Source: JACIYW01 sp014359745 (GTDB taxonomy: Bacteria; Pseudomonadota; Alphaproteobacteria; Rhodobacterales; Rhodobacteraceae). From it: a DNA stretch of 19,977 nt. This document shows positions 1-6,386 of this stretch, piece after piece; position 1 is the first letter of the stretch, and every line of letters begins with the position of its first letter. Below the pieces are notes generated by a model. That model was not told where the DNA came from. It searched no databases and saw only the letters and a list, made by a program, of their open reading frames with translations. Both the position numbers and the translations under genes were made by a program. The stretch spans positions 1-19,977 of the forward strand of contig JBNPWE010000033.1 in assembly GCA_050433985.1 (NCBI GenBank), written 5' to 3'.

Positions 1-17
1 CTTACGATCCAACCGCC

Positions 18-74
18 GCCGCTGCCCGGCATATTCGAGGTGCCGGGCAGCGGCTCCCTTCTAACCCGGGAGCC
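18..74. repeat. Two overlapping perfect hairpins
   Basis: Positions 18-31 pair perfectly with 41-54 (14 bp, GCCGCTGCCCGGCA against its complement, 9-nt loop). Positions 52-58 pair with 68-74 (GGCTCCC/GGGAGCC). The two stems share bases 52-54, so they cannot fully form together. No T-run follows on either strand, so a simple intrinsic terminator is not supported. The hairpins sit directly before the truncated reading frame starting at 65 and may mark the insertion or rearrangement that cut it. Confidence 0.6.
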
Positions 75-364
75 AGCTTCAGGATAAGACAAGCATCGAC
101 TACGTCGCCAAAATGTTGGGTGAGGATGCCGAACTTCTTGAAGCGATTATCTACAACGACGACAATCTGACCTATGGAAACATCGTCAGCGTTTACGTCG
201 GACCCGACGAAACAGTCACCGCACTGACCGATGACGGGATCGAAGAACTGACGGACATGATCCAAGCCGCTCGTATCACCACCAAAACCTGGCATGAATT
301 CCTCGACGACTTCGTGAATGACGCCGATCTCGTGGCGCGCATCAAAGCTAAATCGCCGCGGTAA
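65..364 (+). CDS. Small acidic hypothetical protein, probably 5'-truncated
   Basis: I do not recognise the family. The frame is open from a stop at 62-64 to the stop ending at 364. The first ATG is at 113 (83 aa), but it has no Shine-Dalgarno sequence, and the protein-like text continues upstream of it (IDYVAKMLGEDAELL). The real start has therefore probably been lost. The product is strongly acidic and has no membrane segment; the C-terminal half (about residues 45-83 from the ATG) is predicted by eye to be helical. The hairpins at 18-74 lie where the N-terminus should be. It could be a remnant rather than a working gene. That this frame is coding is moderately likely; its function is unknown. 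Confidence 0.45.
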   Translation, partial: PGSQLQDKTSIDYVAKMLGEDAELLEAIIYNDDNLTYGNIVSVYVGPDETVTALTDDGIEELTDMIQAARITTKTWHEFLDDFVNDADLVARIKAKSPR

Positions 365-538
365 CAATGGGGCGGTTACGGTCGGCCGGGAGACTCTGCA
401 TCTGCAACACATCGGCGGCGCGCGCCTGTCCGGTCTCGGCCACCGTGCCGGGAATGACATAGAACGCCGCGCCCTCGCGCGCGCTAGGCGGCGAAGGTAG
501 CAAGCTTGTCGGGCGCCGCGCCATTCGCGTCGATCCAG
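365..538. other. No intact gene; possible minus-strand remnant
   Basis: No complete gene is visible. On the minus strand a frame ending at 348 reads EGAAFYVIPGTVAETGQAR and continues to a stop. It has protein-like composition but no start, and I cannot assign it. It may be debris of a gene once located here, or an antisense shadow. Confidence 0.3.
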
Positions 539-628
539 ATGGCCGCCATGATCACCGCCATTGTCAAAGGTCATCAGCAGAGCCAGAACAGTGAACTCAT
601 TCCGTGGAACTACGCCGACAACGTGTGA
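539..628 (+). pseudogene. IS66-type transposase C-terminal scrap
   Basis: The last 29 codons read MAAMITAIVKGHQQSQ and then SELIPWNYADNV before a TGA at 626-628. From family knowledge, IS66 (TnpC) transposases end in a helix of the type AIVxGHxQSxIDxLLPWNY, and this matches well over about 22 residues. The DDE domain is absent: upstream in the same frame there is no recognisable transposase. No inverted repeat end was identified. This is judged a remnant of an old IS66-type insertion. Confidence 0.45.
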
Positions 629-770
629 TCGGCACAGCGATTACCTTGACAATCAGCTCCCCTTGGTTATCAACGCCACGACGAAGGATGTGCCGCCGAT
701 GGGGCCGGGTATCGAAGCTTCTGCATCATCGTGACAATGAAGGGGCGTCGGAATCTCGTCCAGAGAGCCC

Positions 771-3092
771 TCAAGGCGAGCCACCGCGAATGACCTTCTG
801 GGCGACCGCGTAACCTTCGGTTTGATGCGATCGAATGGTTTGGCATGAAAAATCATAGTCGAGGGAAGCAGGCTCCCGGTCTTGTCCTTGCCGCATGAAC
901 CGCGTGATGGTCGTCTCGGCTCCATCGCCCATCAGTTGAATATACGTCGGCAAATGTTTGATCCTCGCGACCTCTGTCGGTTCGAGATGGGTGAGAATGT
1001 GATCGATGAGACTGCGATAGGCGGTGATCGTTTCGCGACGATGCAGGTCGCTTCTGATCCGTTCGGAATAGACGATCTCGTCGCGTCGGAGCAGCACCTC
1101 CATCATGTTGGTTGGAAGCGGACTTGTGGCCGAGAACAGGTCGACGATGAAAACGCGCTTCCCGTCAGGACCGCAGCGATCGATGAGAAGATCAAGCGGC
1201 GAGTTGCTTGCGATGCCACCGTCCCAGTAGGCCTTGCCGTCGATGACCGTCCAGGGGAACCCCGGCGGCAGGCTGCCGCTCGCCAGGACATGCTCGGGGG
1301 TAAGATCGTCGACGTAACTGTCAAAGACTTCAAGCTCCGCCGTGGTGACATTGACAGCGCTGAGAAGCAACCGCACCGGGCTTGTCTTGAGAGCCGCGAA
1401 ATCCACGTATTTCGCAAGAAGCTCCTTCATCGGCGCGGTGTCGTAATAGCTCGTCCAGTTTATCGGGAACTCGGTGAGTGAGCGGAACGGCTGCATCCAA
1501 CGGGGTCGGAAAAAGCGCGGCACCCCGAATGTCAGGATCTGCAATGCTGCGGCCATTCCCTCTCCGCAGGCGAACGGCAAGTCCGTGGTCGCGACGGCCA
1601 GATCAGCCCAGAATGCTTCGAGGGCCGACGTCGCATGACGCGGGTTGCTGGCGATGATCGCGCCGTTGAACGCACCGATCGACACGCCCGCAACGACATC
1701 CGGGAAGATCTGTTCCTCTTCGAGGGCCTTGACGACGCCGCATTCGAAGGCACCAAGCGCACCCCCGCCCTGAAGGATCAGCGCGGTCTGCGGGAGAATA
1801 GGGTCGATGAGATAGGCCGGGTCGTTCAGCCGGTCCTTGATCGCGTTCACGTTCACCCTGTGGCGGATCAAGCCTTCGGCGAGCCGGGTTTCGTCAACAG
1901 GCCTGCCCATCGAGAACAGCGCACGCGGCACGTCGCCCTTGAGATAGAACAGCGCGAAGGATCCGGTCTCGATCTCGCCCCGGCCGATCCGTTCTTCGGC
2001 CTCCTCGGGCCAGCCGAGCATGTTGAAGCCGATCTCGCCGATCTCGCAGAAAAAATAGGAGACCTCGTCATAGGGCCGCCGACGCCCCATCATGTTCCTG
2101 GCGGCAAGACGCCCCTGTTTCACCGCATTGTCCCAATGTTCGATGTGGCGGCGCTGCGCGAAGACGGGATCATAGAAGCTGGTGACATCGCCGGCCGCGA
2201 AGATATCGGGCATGTTCGTCCGCATCAGCGCATCCACGACGACCCGTCCGTCATCGAGCGCGATGCCGCTGTCACGGAGGAATTCGGCGGCCGGCGTCAC
2301 GCCGATGCTGACGATGACAAGCTCGCAGGGCAGCCGCCGCCCGGATGTCGTTTCGATCTCCCGAACACGGTCCTCGCCCCGCAGCGCGGCGGCCCCGTCG
2401 TTGAGCAGCACCGAGACCCCGCGAGCTTCGACATAGTCCTGGAAGTAGGCGGAAAGCTCGGCGGATTCGAGATAGGGAAGCAGCCGCGCCCCGGACTCGA
2501 CGATGGTGACCTCCAGCCCGCGCCCGACCAGCGCCATGGCGATTTCCATCCCCAGAAAGCTGCCGCCGAGCACCACGGCACGCCCGGCCCGGGCGGCAGC
2601 CTGGCGAACCGCCCCGGCATCGGCCTTCTCGCGCAGGGTATGGACCCCGGCGAGATCCGCACCGGGGACGAGAAGGGGCCTGGCCGTCGCGCCGGTCGCA
2701 ATCAGGAGCTGGCCATAGCGGATCGGTTCTCCGGTTGCGGTCGTGATCGTGTGGCCCGCCGGATCGACCGAAGTCACCCGTGTTCCGAGTTGCAGGTCGA
2801 TCGCCTTGTCACGATAGAAGCTTTCGGGGTGAACGAAGATCTGCTGCTCGTTGCCGTCATCGAGCAGCATCCGCTTGGACAGGGGCGGCCGGTGATAGGG
2901 CGGGATGTCTTCCTGCGACAGGATCAGGATCGAACCGGTCGCGCCTTCCGCGCGCAGCGTCTCGGCCGCGACGGCGCTGGCGACGCCGCCTCCGACCAGC
3001 ACGAAATCAACATGCCGGGGCCGGGGCAGCGGGTCACCACCTGTCGCCGCTCTGTCCGTCGCGGCCTGGTTCGGCTCAAGTTTCGCCATCAT
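771..3092 (-). CDS. FAD/NAD-dependent reductase fused to patatin-like phospholipase
   Basis: This is a 773-aa two-domain protein. Residues 28-430 form a pyridine nucleotide-disulphide type flavoprotein like ferredoxin reductases and AIF-like proteins: FAD-binding GGGVAS at 34-39, a second Rossmann motif GGSFLGME at 176-183, and DIFAAGDV at 296-303, with an AIF-like C-terminal part to about 425. Residues 435-773 form a patatin acyl hydrolase: oxyanion loop GGGALGAFECG at 442-452, nucleophile Ser471 in GVSIG, catalytic Asp624 in DGG, and the patatin-associated C-terminal segment. Each domain normally exists as a separate protein, so a redox-coupled lipase is an inference. The start is the double ATG at 3092/3089, with GAAGGA 8 nt upstream. 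It lies 139 nt downstream of the truncated phaZ on the same strand, suggesting a former phaZ-reductase/patatin operon. The substrate is unknown. Confidence 0.88.
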   Translation of the reverse strand: MMAKLEPNQAATDRAATGGDPLPRPRHVDFVLVGGGVASAVAAETLRAEGATGSILILSQEDIPPYHRPPLSKRMLLDDGNEQQIFVHPESFYRDKAIDLQLGTRVTSVDPAGHTITTATGEPIRYGQLLIATGATARPLLVPGADLAGVHTLREKADAGAVRQAAARAGRAVVLGGSFLGMEIAMALVGRGLEVTIVESGARLLPYLESAELSAYFQDYVEARGVSVLLNDGAAALRGEDRVREIETTSGRRLPCELVIVSIGVTPAAEFLRDSGIALDDGRVVVDALMRTNMPDIFAAGDVTSFYDPVFAQRRHIEHWDNAVKQGRLAARNMMGRRRPYDEVSYFFCEIGEIGFNMLGWPEEAEERIGRGEIETGSFALFYLKGDVPRALFSMGRPVDETRLAEGLIRHRVNVNAIKDRLNDPAYLIDPILPQTALILQGGGALGAFECGVVKALEEEQIFPDVVAGVSIGAFNGAIIASNPRHATSALEAFWADLAVATTDLPFACGEGMAAALQILTFGVPRFFRPRWMQPFRSLTEFPINWTSYYDTAPMKELLAKYVDFAALKTSPVRLLLSAVNVTTAELEVFDSYVDDLTPEHVLASGSLPPGFPWTVIDGKAYWDGGIASNSPLDLLIDRCGPDGKRVFIVDLFSATSPLPTNMMEVLLRRDEIVYSERIRSDLHRRETITAYRSLIDHILTHLEPTEVARIKHLPTYIQLMGDGAETTITRFMRQGQDREPASLDYDFSCQTIRSHQTEGYAVAQKVIRGGSP

Positions 3093-3231
3093 GACATGGG
3101 TCCTTCACGCAATGTATTGCCGGGTCGCGCCTGAGCGGGATACGCAGGGGCGGCCTTCCCGAGCCAGAAAGCGAATCTCTTCCCTGGCGGCGGCCGTGAA
3201 GACCCGTGCAGGATGCGCGCGTCCCTTTGGC

Positions 3232-3785
3232 TCAATTTCCGTTCTCCCGGATGAAGCGGCTGACATGCGGAAGAACCTCCTGCCGCCAGCGGGCACCGAA
3301 GAACAGCCCGATATGACCCGCGTGCGGGCACAGCAGTCGGCCCCGCCGTTCGGCGGGAATCCCGGCACAGAGATCATGGGCGACATGGGTCTGACCCGGT
3401 CCCGAGATATCGTCCGCCCCGCCTTCGATGGTCAGCAGTGCGGTTTGCGTGATGCGCCCGGCATCGACCGCTGCACCCTGCCATGCCAGCCGCCCCTCTG
3501 CAAGGGCGGCCCGCTGGAACACCTGGGCAATCGTGTCCAGGAAGAATTCCGCCGGCACGTCCGTGATCGAGAAGAAAAGCCTGGAGAACGGATGGCCCGC
3601 AGCATCGCTGCCGTCGTCATGCAGGAACTTGTCGAGAAGCTCGCCACCGCCCGCGCAATGACGCAACAGGTAGGTCGAGAGCATCATCAACCCGGTACTG
3701 TCCGGGTAGACACGTCGGCCATGCCCCCGCCGGGAGGCGGGAACGGTGGTGATGGAACAGATCTTGAACCACGCCAGAGCGGGGG
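3232..3785 (-). pseudogene. phaZ: PHB depolymerase (intracellular PhaZ type), 3' part only
   Basis: About 184 codons remain, from LAWFK just inside the IS boundary to the stop at 3232. The text follows the C-terminal domain of intracellular PHB depolymerases: GRRVYP, then DVPAEFFLDTIAQVF, TALLTIEGGADDISGPGQT, AHDLC, IPAERR and GHIGLF, which contains the conserved histidine region, ending in FIREN. Family members are about 400 aa, so the N-terminal half with the lipase-box serine is missing. The break coincides exactly with the right end of the IS256-type element at 3786. The visible minus-strand frame runs on into the IS, but that extension is not phaZ. The product would have degraded PHB to hydroxybutyrate; it is very probably inactive here. 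Confidence 0.8.
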
Positions 3786-3823
3786 GAGTGTCCTGAACTT
3801 TGTGTATCTTGCCCGGTCCATGC
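3786..3823 (+). repeat. IS256-type right terminal inverted repeat
   Basis: It reads GAGTGTCC, eight variable bases, GTGTA, eight variable bases, then GGTCCATGC. The complement of 5354-5393 has the same blocks with two extra bases in the second spacer. The tip marks the exact point where phaZ homology stops. Confidence 0.75.
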
Positions 3824-4001
3824 GGTTTCAGACACTCAAGCGTCGAAGCGCGCGCCGAACATGATAGCGAATTGGTTCCGGGCCGCAAACCATTCCCGGA
3901 CATTCCTGCCGCCTTTCTCGAAGTTGCGGATCGCCAGATAGATCAGCTTGGTTGCGGCTTCCTCGGTCGGGAACGATCCGCGTGTCTTGATCGATTTGCG
4001 G

Positions 4002-4049
4002 AATGAGAAGGGTCAGAAAACAGTCCGGGGGACTGTTTTCCCGACGAAT
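4002..4049 (-). repeat. Palindromic insertion A in transposase
   Basis: The stem GAAAACAGTCC (4016-4026) pairs perfectly with 4030-4040 around a 3-nt loop. It is inserted between the codons for TTNAIESLN and RKSIKTRGSF and adds about 43 nt, so it shifts the frame. It has the same head (CGTCGGGAAAA) and tail (CTGACCCTTCTCAT) as insertions B and C when read on the minus strand. GAAT occurs at both borders and may be a target duplication. Confidence 0.75.
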
Positions 4050-4097
4050 GCGGTTCAGACTTTCAATTGCATTCGTCGTGTAGATGATCTTGCGGAG

Positions 4098-4143
4098 TTC
4101 AAGCGTGAAGCGATTGATCCGGAGGATCAATCGTAGCGCCGAA
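4098..4143 (-). repeat. Palindromic insertion F in transposase
   Basis: The stem CGATTGATCC (4111-4120) pairs perfectly with GGATCAATCG (4124-4133) around GGA. It lies between the codons for PFFAFDP and LRKIIYTTNAIES, where related transposases have one residue, and adds about 43 nt. The TCC-NCC-GGA centre on the minus strand matches A, B, C and E, but head and tail differ from A-C. Confidence 0.7.
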
Positions 4144-4220
4144 CGGATCGAAGGCAAAGAACGGGATCACCTCTTGCCATGCCCGCCGCCAAGCCAGGGC
4201 GATCGAGGCATATTTCCCGG

Positions 4221-4268
4221 CCCGTTGTCGGGGAAAACGATCCACCGGATCGTTTCCTGATCCCTCCA
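4221..4268 (+). repeat. Palindromic insertion B in transposase, frame-preserving
   Basis: The stem AAACGATCC (4235-4243) pairs with GGATCGTTT (4247-4255) around ACC and continues as GG/CC past one bulged A. It adds about 45 nt between the codons for LDAFEE and AGKYASIA. The transposase frame stays open and gains about 15 residues (EGSGNDPVDRFPRQR). It has the same head and tail as A and C. Confidence 0.75.
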
Positions 4269-4454
4269 ACTCCTCGAACGCATCCAGTTCAGTGGCGGCC
4301 TGATCGGCGGTCGGGGCGCCGTAAATCAAGCGCAGATCGGCGGCCACCCCTTTGCGATCTTTCCAGGCGCAGAAGTTCAGCGAGTGGCGCACCAGATGCA
4401 CGATGCATGTCTGGACCATGGCGTCCGGGAAGGCGGCGGTGATGGCCTCGGGGA

Positions 4455-4520
4455 GTTCGCGCCGGTCCGCTGCAAGCGGCAGACCGTCCGGTGGACGGTC
4501 TGAGGCAAGAACGGGCGGAG
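4455..4520 (-). repeat. Insertion E in transposase, two adjacent hairpins, frame-preserving
   Basis: The stem CAGACCGTCC (4480-4489) pairs perfectly with 4493-4502. Immediately beside it CCGCT (4467-4471) pairs with AGCGG (4475-4479). The block replaces one residue in VVDGLKG-F-PEAITAAFPD with 23, a net 66 nt, and keeps the frame. Its TCC-ACC-GGA centre on the minus strand is that of B, but it is longer. Confidence 0.7.
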
Positions 4521-4689
4521 CCCCCTTCAGGCCATCTACGACCGCGATCAGAACGTCCTGCACGCCCCGGTTCTTCAACTCGTTCATCACCGAGAGCCAG
4601 AAATTGGCCCCTTCGTTGTCGGCGATCCAAAGGCCCAAAACCTCGCGCACCCCGTCACGGGTGACACCCAAGGCCACGTAAACGGCGTT

Positions 4690-4730
4690 CGCCATTGGGC
4701 TCGAACCAATGGCGCCTCAATGGCTCACTC
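4690..4730. repeat. Palindromic insertion D in transposase
   Basis: CGCCATTGG (4690-4698) pairs with CCAATGGCG (4706-4714) around a 7-nt loop. It lies between the codons for DADSRMVK and AVYVALGV and shifts the frame. The centre is not the TCC-NCC-GGA type. Read on the minus strand, ATTGG-TTCGAGC-CCAAT has the shape of a tRNA T-arm, but no other tRNA part is present. Confidence 0.6.
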
Positions 4731-5211
4731 TTGACCATTCGGCTGTCGGCGTCGCGGATTTTGACCCGTAGCGCATCGAAGATCACGATGGGATACATCC
4801 GCTCCAGCGCCCGGCTCTGCCAGTCCCGCACCTCGTCCAGCACCGCGTCGGTCACGCGGCTGATCAGGTCGGGCGACACTTGCAGCCCATAGACATCCTC
4901 AAGGTGGGCGCGGATGTCACGCACCGTCAGACCGGCGGCATAGAGCCCGACGATCTTGTCGTCGATCCCGTCGATCCGGGTCTGCACCTTCTTCACCAGC
5001 TCAGGCTCAAAACTGCCATCCCGGTCACGCGGCACGGCGATCGGCACCGCGCCGTCCTGCCCCTTCAGCCGCTTGGAGGATGTGCCGTTGCGCCGGTTGG
5101 CCTGTCCCACGGGCGCGTCATTGCCCTCCTCATAGCCAAGATGCGCGGTCAGCTCGGCACCCAGCATTCGCTCCATCAGCTTGATCTTGAGCACTTTCAT
5201 CAGCCCGGCCA

Positions 5212-5259
5212 ATCGTCGGGAAAATGATCCCCCGGATCATTTTCTGATCCTCCTCATAC
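5212..5259 (+). repeat. Palindromic insertion C in transposase
   Basis: GAAAATGATCC (5220-5230) pairs perfectly with GGATCATTTTC (5234-5244) around CCC. It adds about 45 nt between the codons for PEDLLG and AGLMK near the transposase N-terminus. The length would keep the frame, but the orientation puts a TGA in it. Head CGTCGGGAAAA and tail CTGATCCTCCTCAT match A and B. CCAA occurs at both borders. Confidence 0.75.
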
Positions 5260-5353
5260 CAAGCAGATCCTCAGGCCGCTCGCAGCCTTTTAACAACTCG
5301 TCCAGAAGTTCTTTGGAAATTGTCATCGTCATCGTCCTTGCTTCTTTCAGAAA

Positions 5354-5393
5354 GCATGGACCAAATCCCAGTTACACAGAAGATCGGACACTC
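5354..5393 (-). repeat. IS256-type left terminal inverted repeat
   Basis: This is the partner of 3786-3823, on the transposase-start side. On the minus strand it begins GAGTGTCC and ends GGTCCATGC. The tip interrupts the IS3 orfA frame after the codons for DFLAR. Confidence 0.75.
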
Positions 5394-5658
5394 TCGCTAA
5401 AAAATCCCGTTCCACCACCAACTGTCCGATCTTCGAATGCAGCTTCTCGATCTCGGCTTCGTTCCCCTTACCGGGATCAGCACCCCGCCGGGTGAACGCC
5501 GTGGCCATGTTCTCGATCGCCGCACGCTTCCACGTGCTGATCTGGTTCGGATGCACGCCATACTTCTTCGACAGCTCGGCCAGCGTCATCTCTTCTCGGA
5601 TCGCTTCGAGCGCGACCTTCGCCTTGAACTCAGGCGTATGTGTCTTTCTCTTCGCCAT
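5394..5658 (-). pseudogene. IS3-family OrfA (helix-turn-helix) truncated at 3' end
   Basis: The start is ATG at 5658. The first 88 codons are typical OrfA of the IS3 family: MAKRKTHTPEFKAKVALEA, then the HTH region KYGVHPNQISTWKRA at about residues 32-46 and the coiled-coil-like IEKLHSKIGQLVVERDFLA. In intact elements OrfA overlaps OrfB and a -1 frameshift yields the active transposase. Here the frame runs into the inverted repeat of the IS256-type element at 5393, so the OrfA end and all of OrfB (the integrase domain) are missing. The minus-strand sequence starting TGGTCGCG near 5719 probably marks the outer IS3 end. It cannot transpose on its own. Confidence 0.75.
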
Positions 5659-5731
5659 TTCGGATCGTCTCTCTCGTCATGCGATCCACCTTAACAACTG
5701 GTCCAAATTTTCGCGACCACCTCTCCCCAGA

Positions 5732-5953
5732 AGCCAAGGGCACGATAAGACAAGCCTTCTCTATGAGGCGGCAACGGTCATTCTGACCCGCAGCCTTGCC
5801 GACAGCGATCTGCGGACATGGGGGCTGAAACTCAAGGGGCGCATTGGCTTCAAACGCGCTGCCGTCGCGGTGGCCCGAAAACTCGCAGTCATAATGCATG
5901 CAATGCTCCGGGATGACACCCCGTTCGTGCGGGTCGCAAAGGCCGCAACCTGA
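5732..5953 (+). pseudogene. IS110-family transposase C-terminal fragment
   Basis: The frame from about 5732 to the TGA at 5953 reads DKTSLLYEAATVILTR, then LRTWGLKLKGRIG, KRAAVAVARKLAVIMHAML and DDTPFVR. This is the C-terminal end of IS110/IS1111-type transposases (family pattern YEAAN-V-LTR, KAWG, K-A-VALARKLAVILHRMW). The N-terminal DEDD domain and most of the central part are missing. The long frame upstream of 5732 belongs to IS3 DNA read antisense and is not part of this gene. The 3' flank at 5954-6030 fits a leftover IS110 non-coding end. Confidence 0.75.
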
Positions 5954-6386
5954 CACTTCACCAATAGCGCTCAAGTCGCGAGCGCGCGAAGGCGTCCCTG
6001 CCGGGACGTAGGTCGAGCCATTCCGCTGATCGAGTTGCACCAGCTAAAACAGCCGAGTGCGTTTCGCACATTGGAAGGCTCCTCCGCGACGACCCATCAT
6101 GCGGCGACCGACGTGTCGACCGCGAAGACGACCCTGACCCGGCAAACGTTTCGACGACGCGCACTCGGAGCCTCAGGCGCATTGGTCTCGCGCATCACCT
6201 GAAGACCGTCCTCCCGCCGTCCAACGCCCGGTGGTGCAAAGAAAATGCTTGCAATTCTGGCTGCGATCAGACGACTCGATCACACGCCAAAAGGGTCAGA
6301 AGCCTCTTGCATCACGGGCGGCAACCAAAGAGAGCTTTTTGCTCTCCGGTAAACCCGGTCTGGTTCGCTCTGGCCACCGACCATTT
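5954..6386. other. Non-coding stretch, IS110 tail and gene-free DNA
   Basis: No gene is supported. The first roughly 75 bases look like the non-coding 3' end of the IS110-type element, including the small hairpin CGTCCC-TGCC-GGGACG near 5993-6008. The rest (about 6030-6320) gives only short, shadow-like frames and I recognise nothing in it. Confidence 0.5.
6330..6346 (-). terminator. Possible weak terminator of the 12586-6387 operon
   Basis: GAGAGC (6330-6335) pairs with GCTCTC (6341-6346) around five T on the plus strand. On the minus strand it is followed only by TTTGG. It lies about 40 nt past the ATPase stop. The stem is short and the T-run poor, so the call is tentative. Confidence 0.3.

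Larger units (their letters stand above)
3836..5326 (-). pseudogene. IS256-family (MULE-like DDE) transposase broken by six palindromic insertions
   Basis: The start is ATG at 5326 (AAGGA 8 nt upstream; an alternative ATG is at 5332) and the stop is at 3836-3838. The conserved path is MTISKELLDELLKG, AGLMK with HLGYEEG, PRDRDGSFEPELV, the first DDE Asp in VIFDALRVKIRD, the second Asp in VVDGLKG, QTCIVHLVRHS, RRAWQEVIPFFAF, the Glu in TTNAIESLN, and the final FAARNQFAIMFGARFDA. All three catalytic acids survive, but the frame is broken by an in-frame stop at about 5224 and by shifts near 4730, 4138 and 4045. Every interruption coincides with a short insertion centred on a palindrome; two other insertions, at about 4221-4268 and 4455-4520, keep the frame. 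The protein cannot be made as a single chain. Confidence 0.85.
3786..5393 (-). mobile_element. IS256-family insertion sequence, degenerate
   Basis: The element is bounded by imperfect terminal inverted repeats at 3786-3823 and 5354-5393. They share GAGTGTCC at the tip, GTGTA in the middle and GGTCCATGC inside. It encodes one transposase read on the minus strand. The flanking bases outside the ends do not match (AGCGGGG before 3786, TCGCTAA after 5393), so no target duplication remains. It joins a cut phaZ to a cut IS3 orfA, which points to a deletion or recombination after insertion. Its size is near the usual 1.3-1.5 kb plus about 290 bp of small internal insertions. Confidence 0.85.

Noticed and set aside
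2..574. Minus-strand frame of 190 codons at the left edge
   Set aside because: It crosses the plus-strand small gene and the IS66-like scrap and reads as low-complexity text. Only part of another minus frame (ending at 348) looks protein-like, and that could not be assigned.
1635..3134. Long plus-strand frame (499 codons) opposite the reductase-patatin gene
   Set aside because: It lies antisense to a gene with complete domain motifs and gives low-complexity, Arg/Asp-rich text with no family pattern. It is a GC-rich shadow.
3786..3903. Extension of the phaZ frame upstream to an ATG at 3903
   Set aside because: These codons lie in IS256 DNA, including the inverted repeat and the transposase end read in another frame, and are not depolymerase sequence.
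4690..4714. A tRNA gene or tRNA-type attachment site suggested by the T-arm-like hairpin
   Set aside because: No acceptor stem, anticodon arm or CCA context is present. It is kept only as a low-interest observation.
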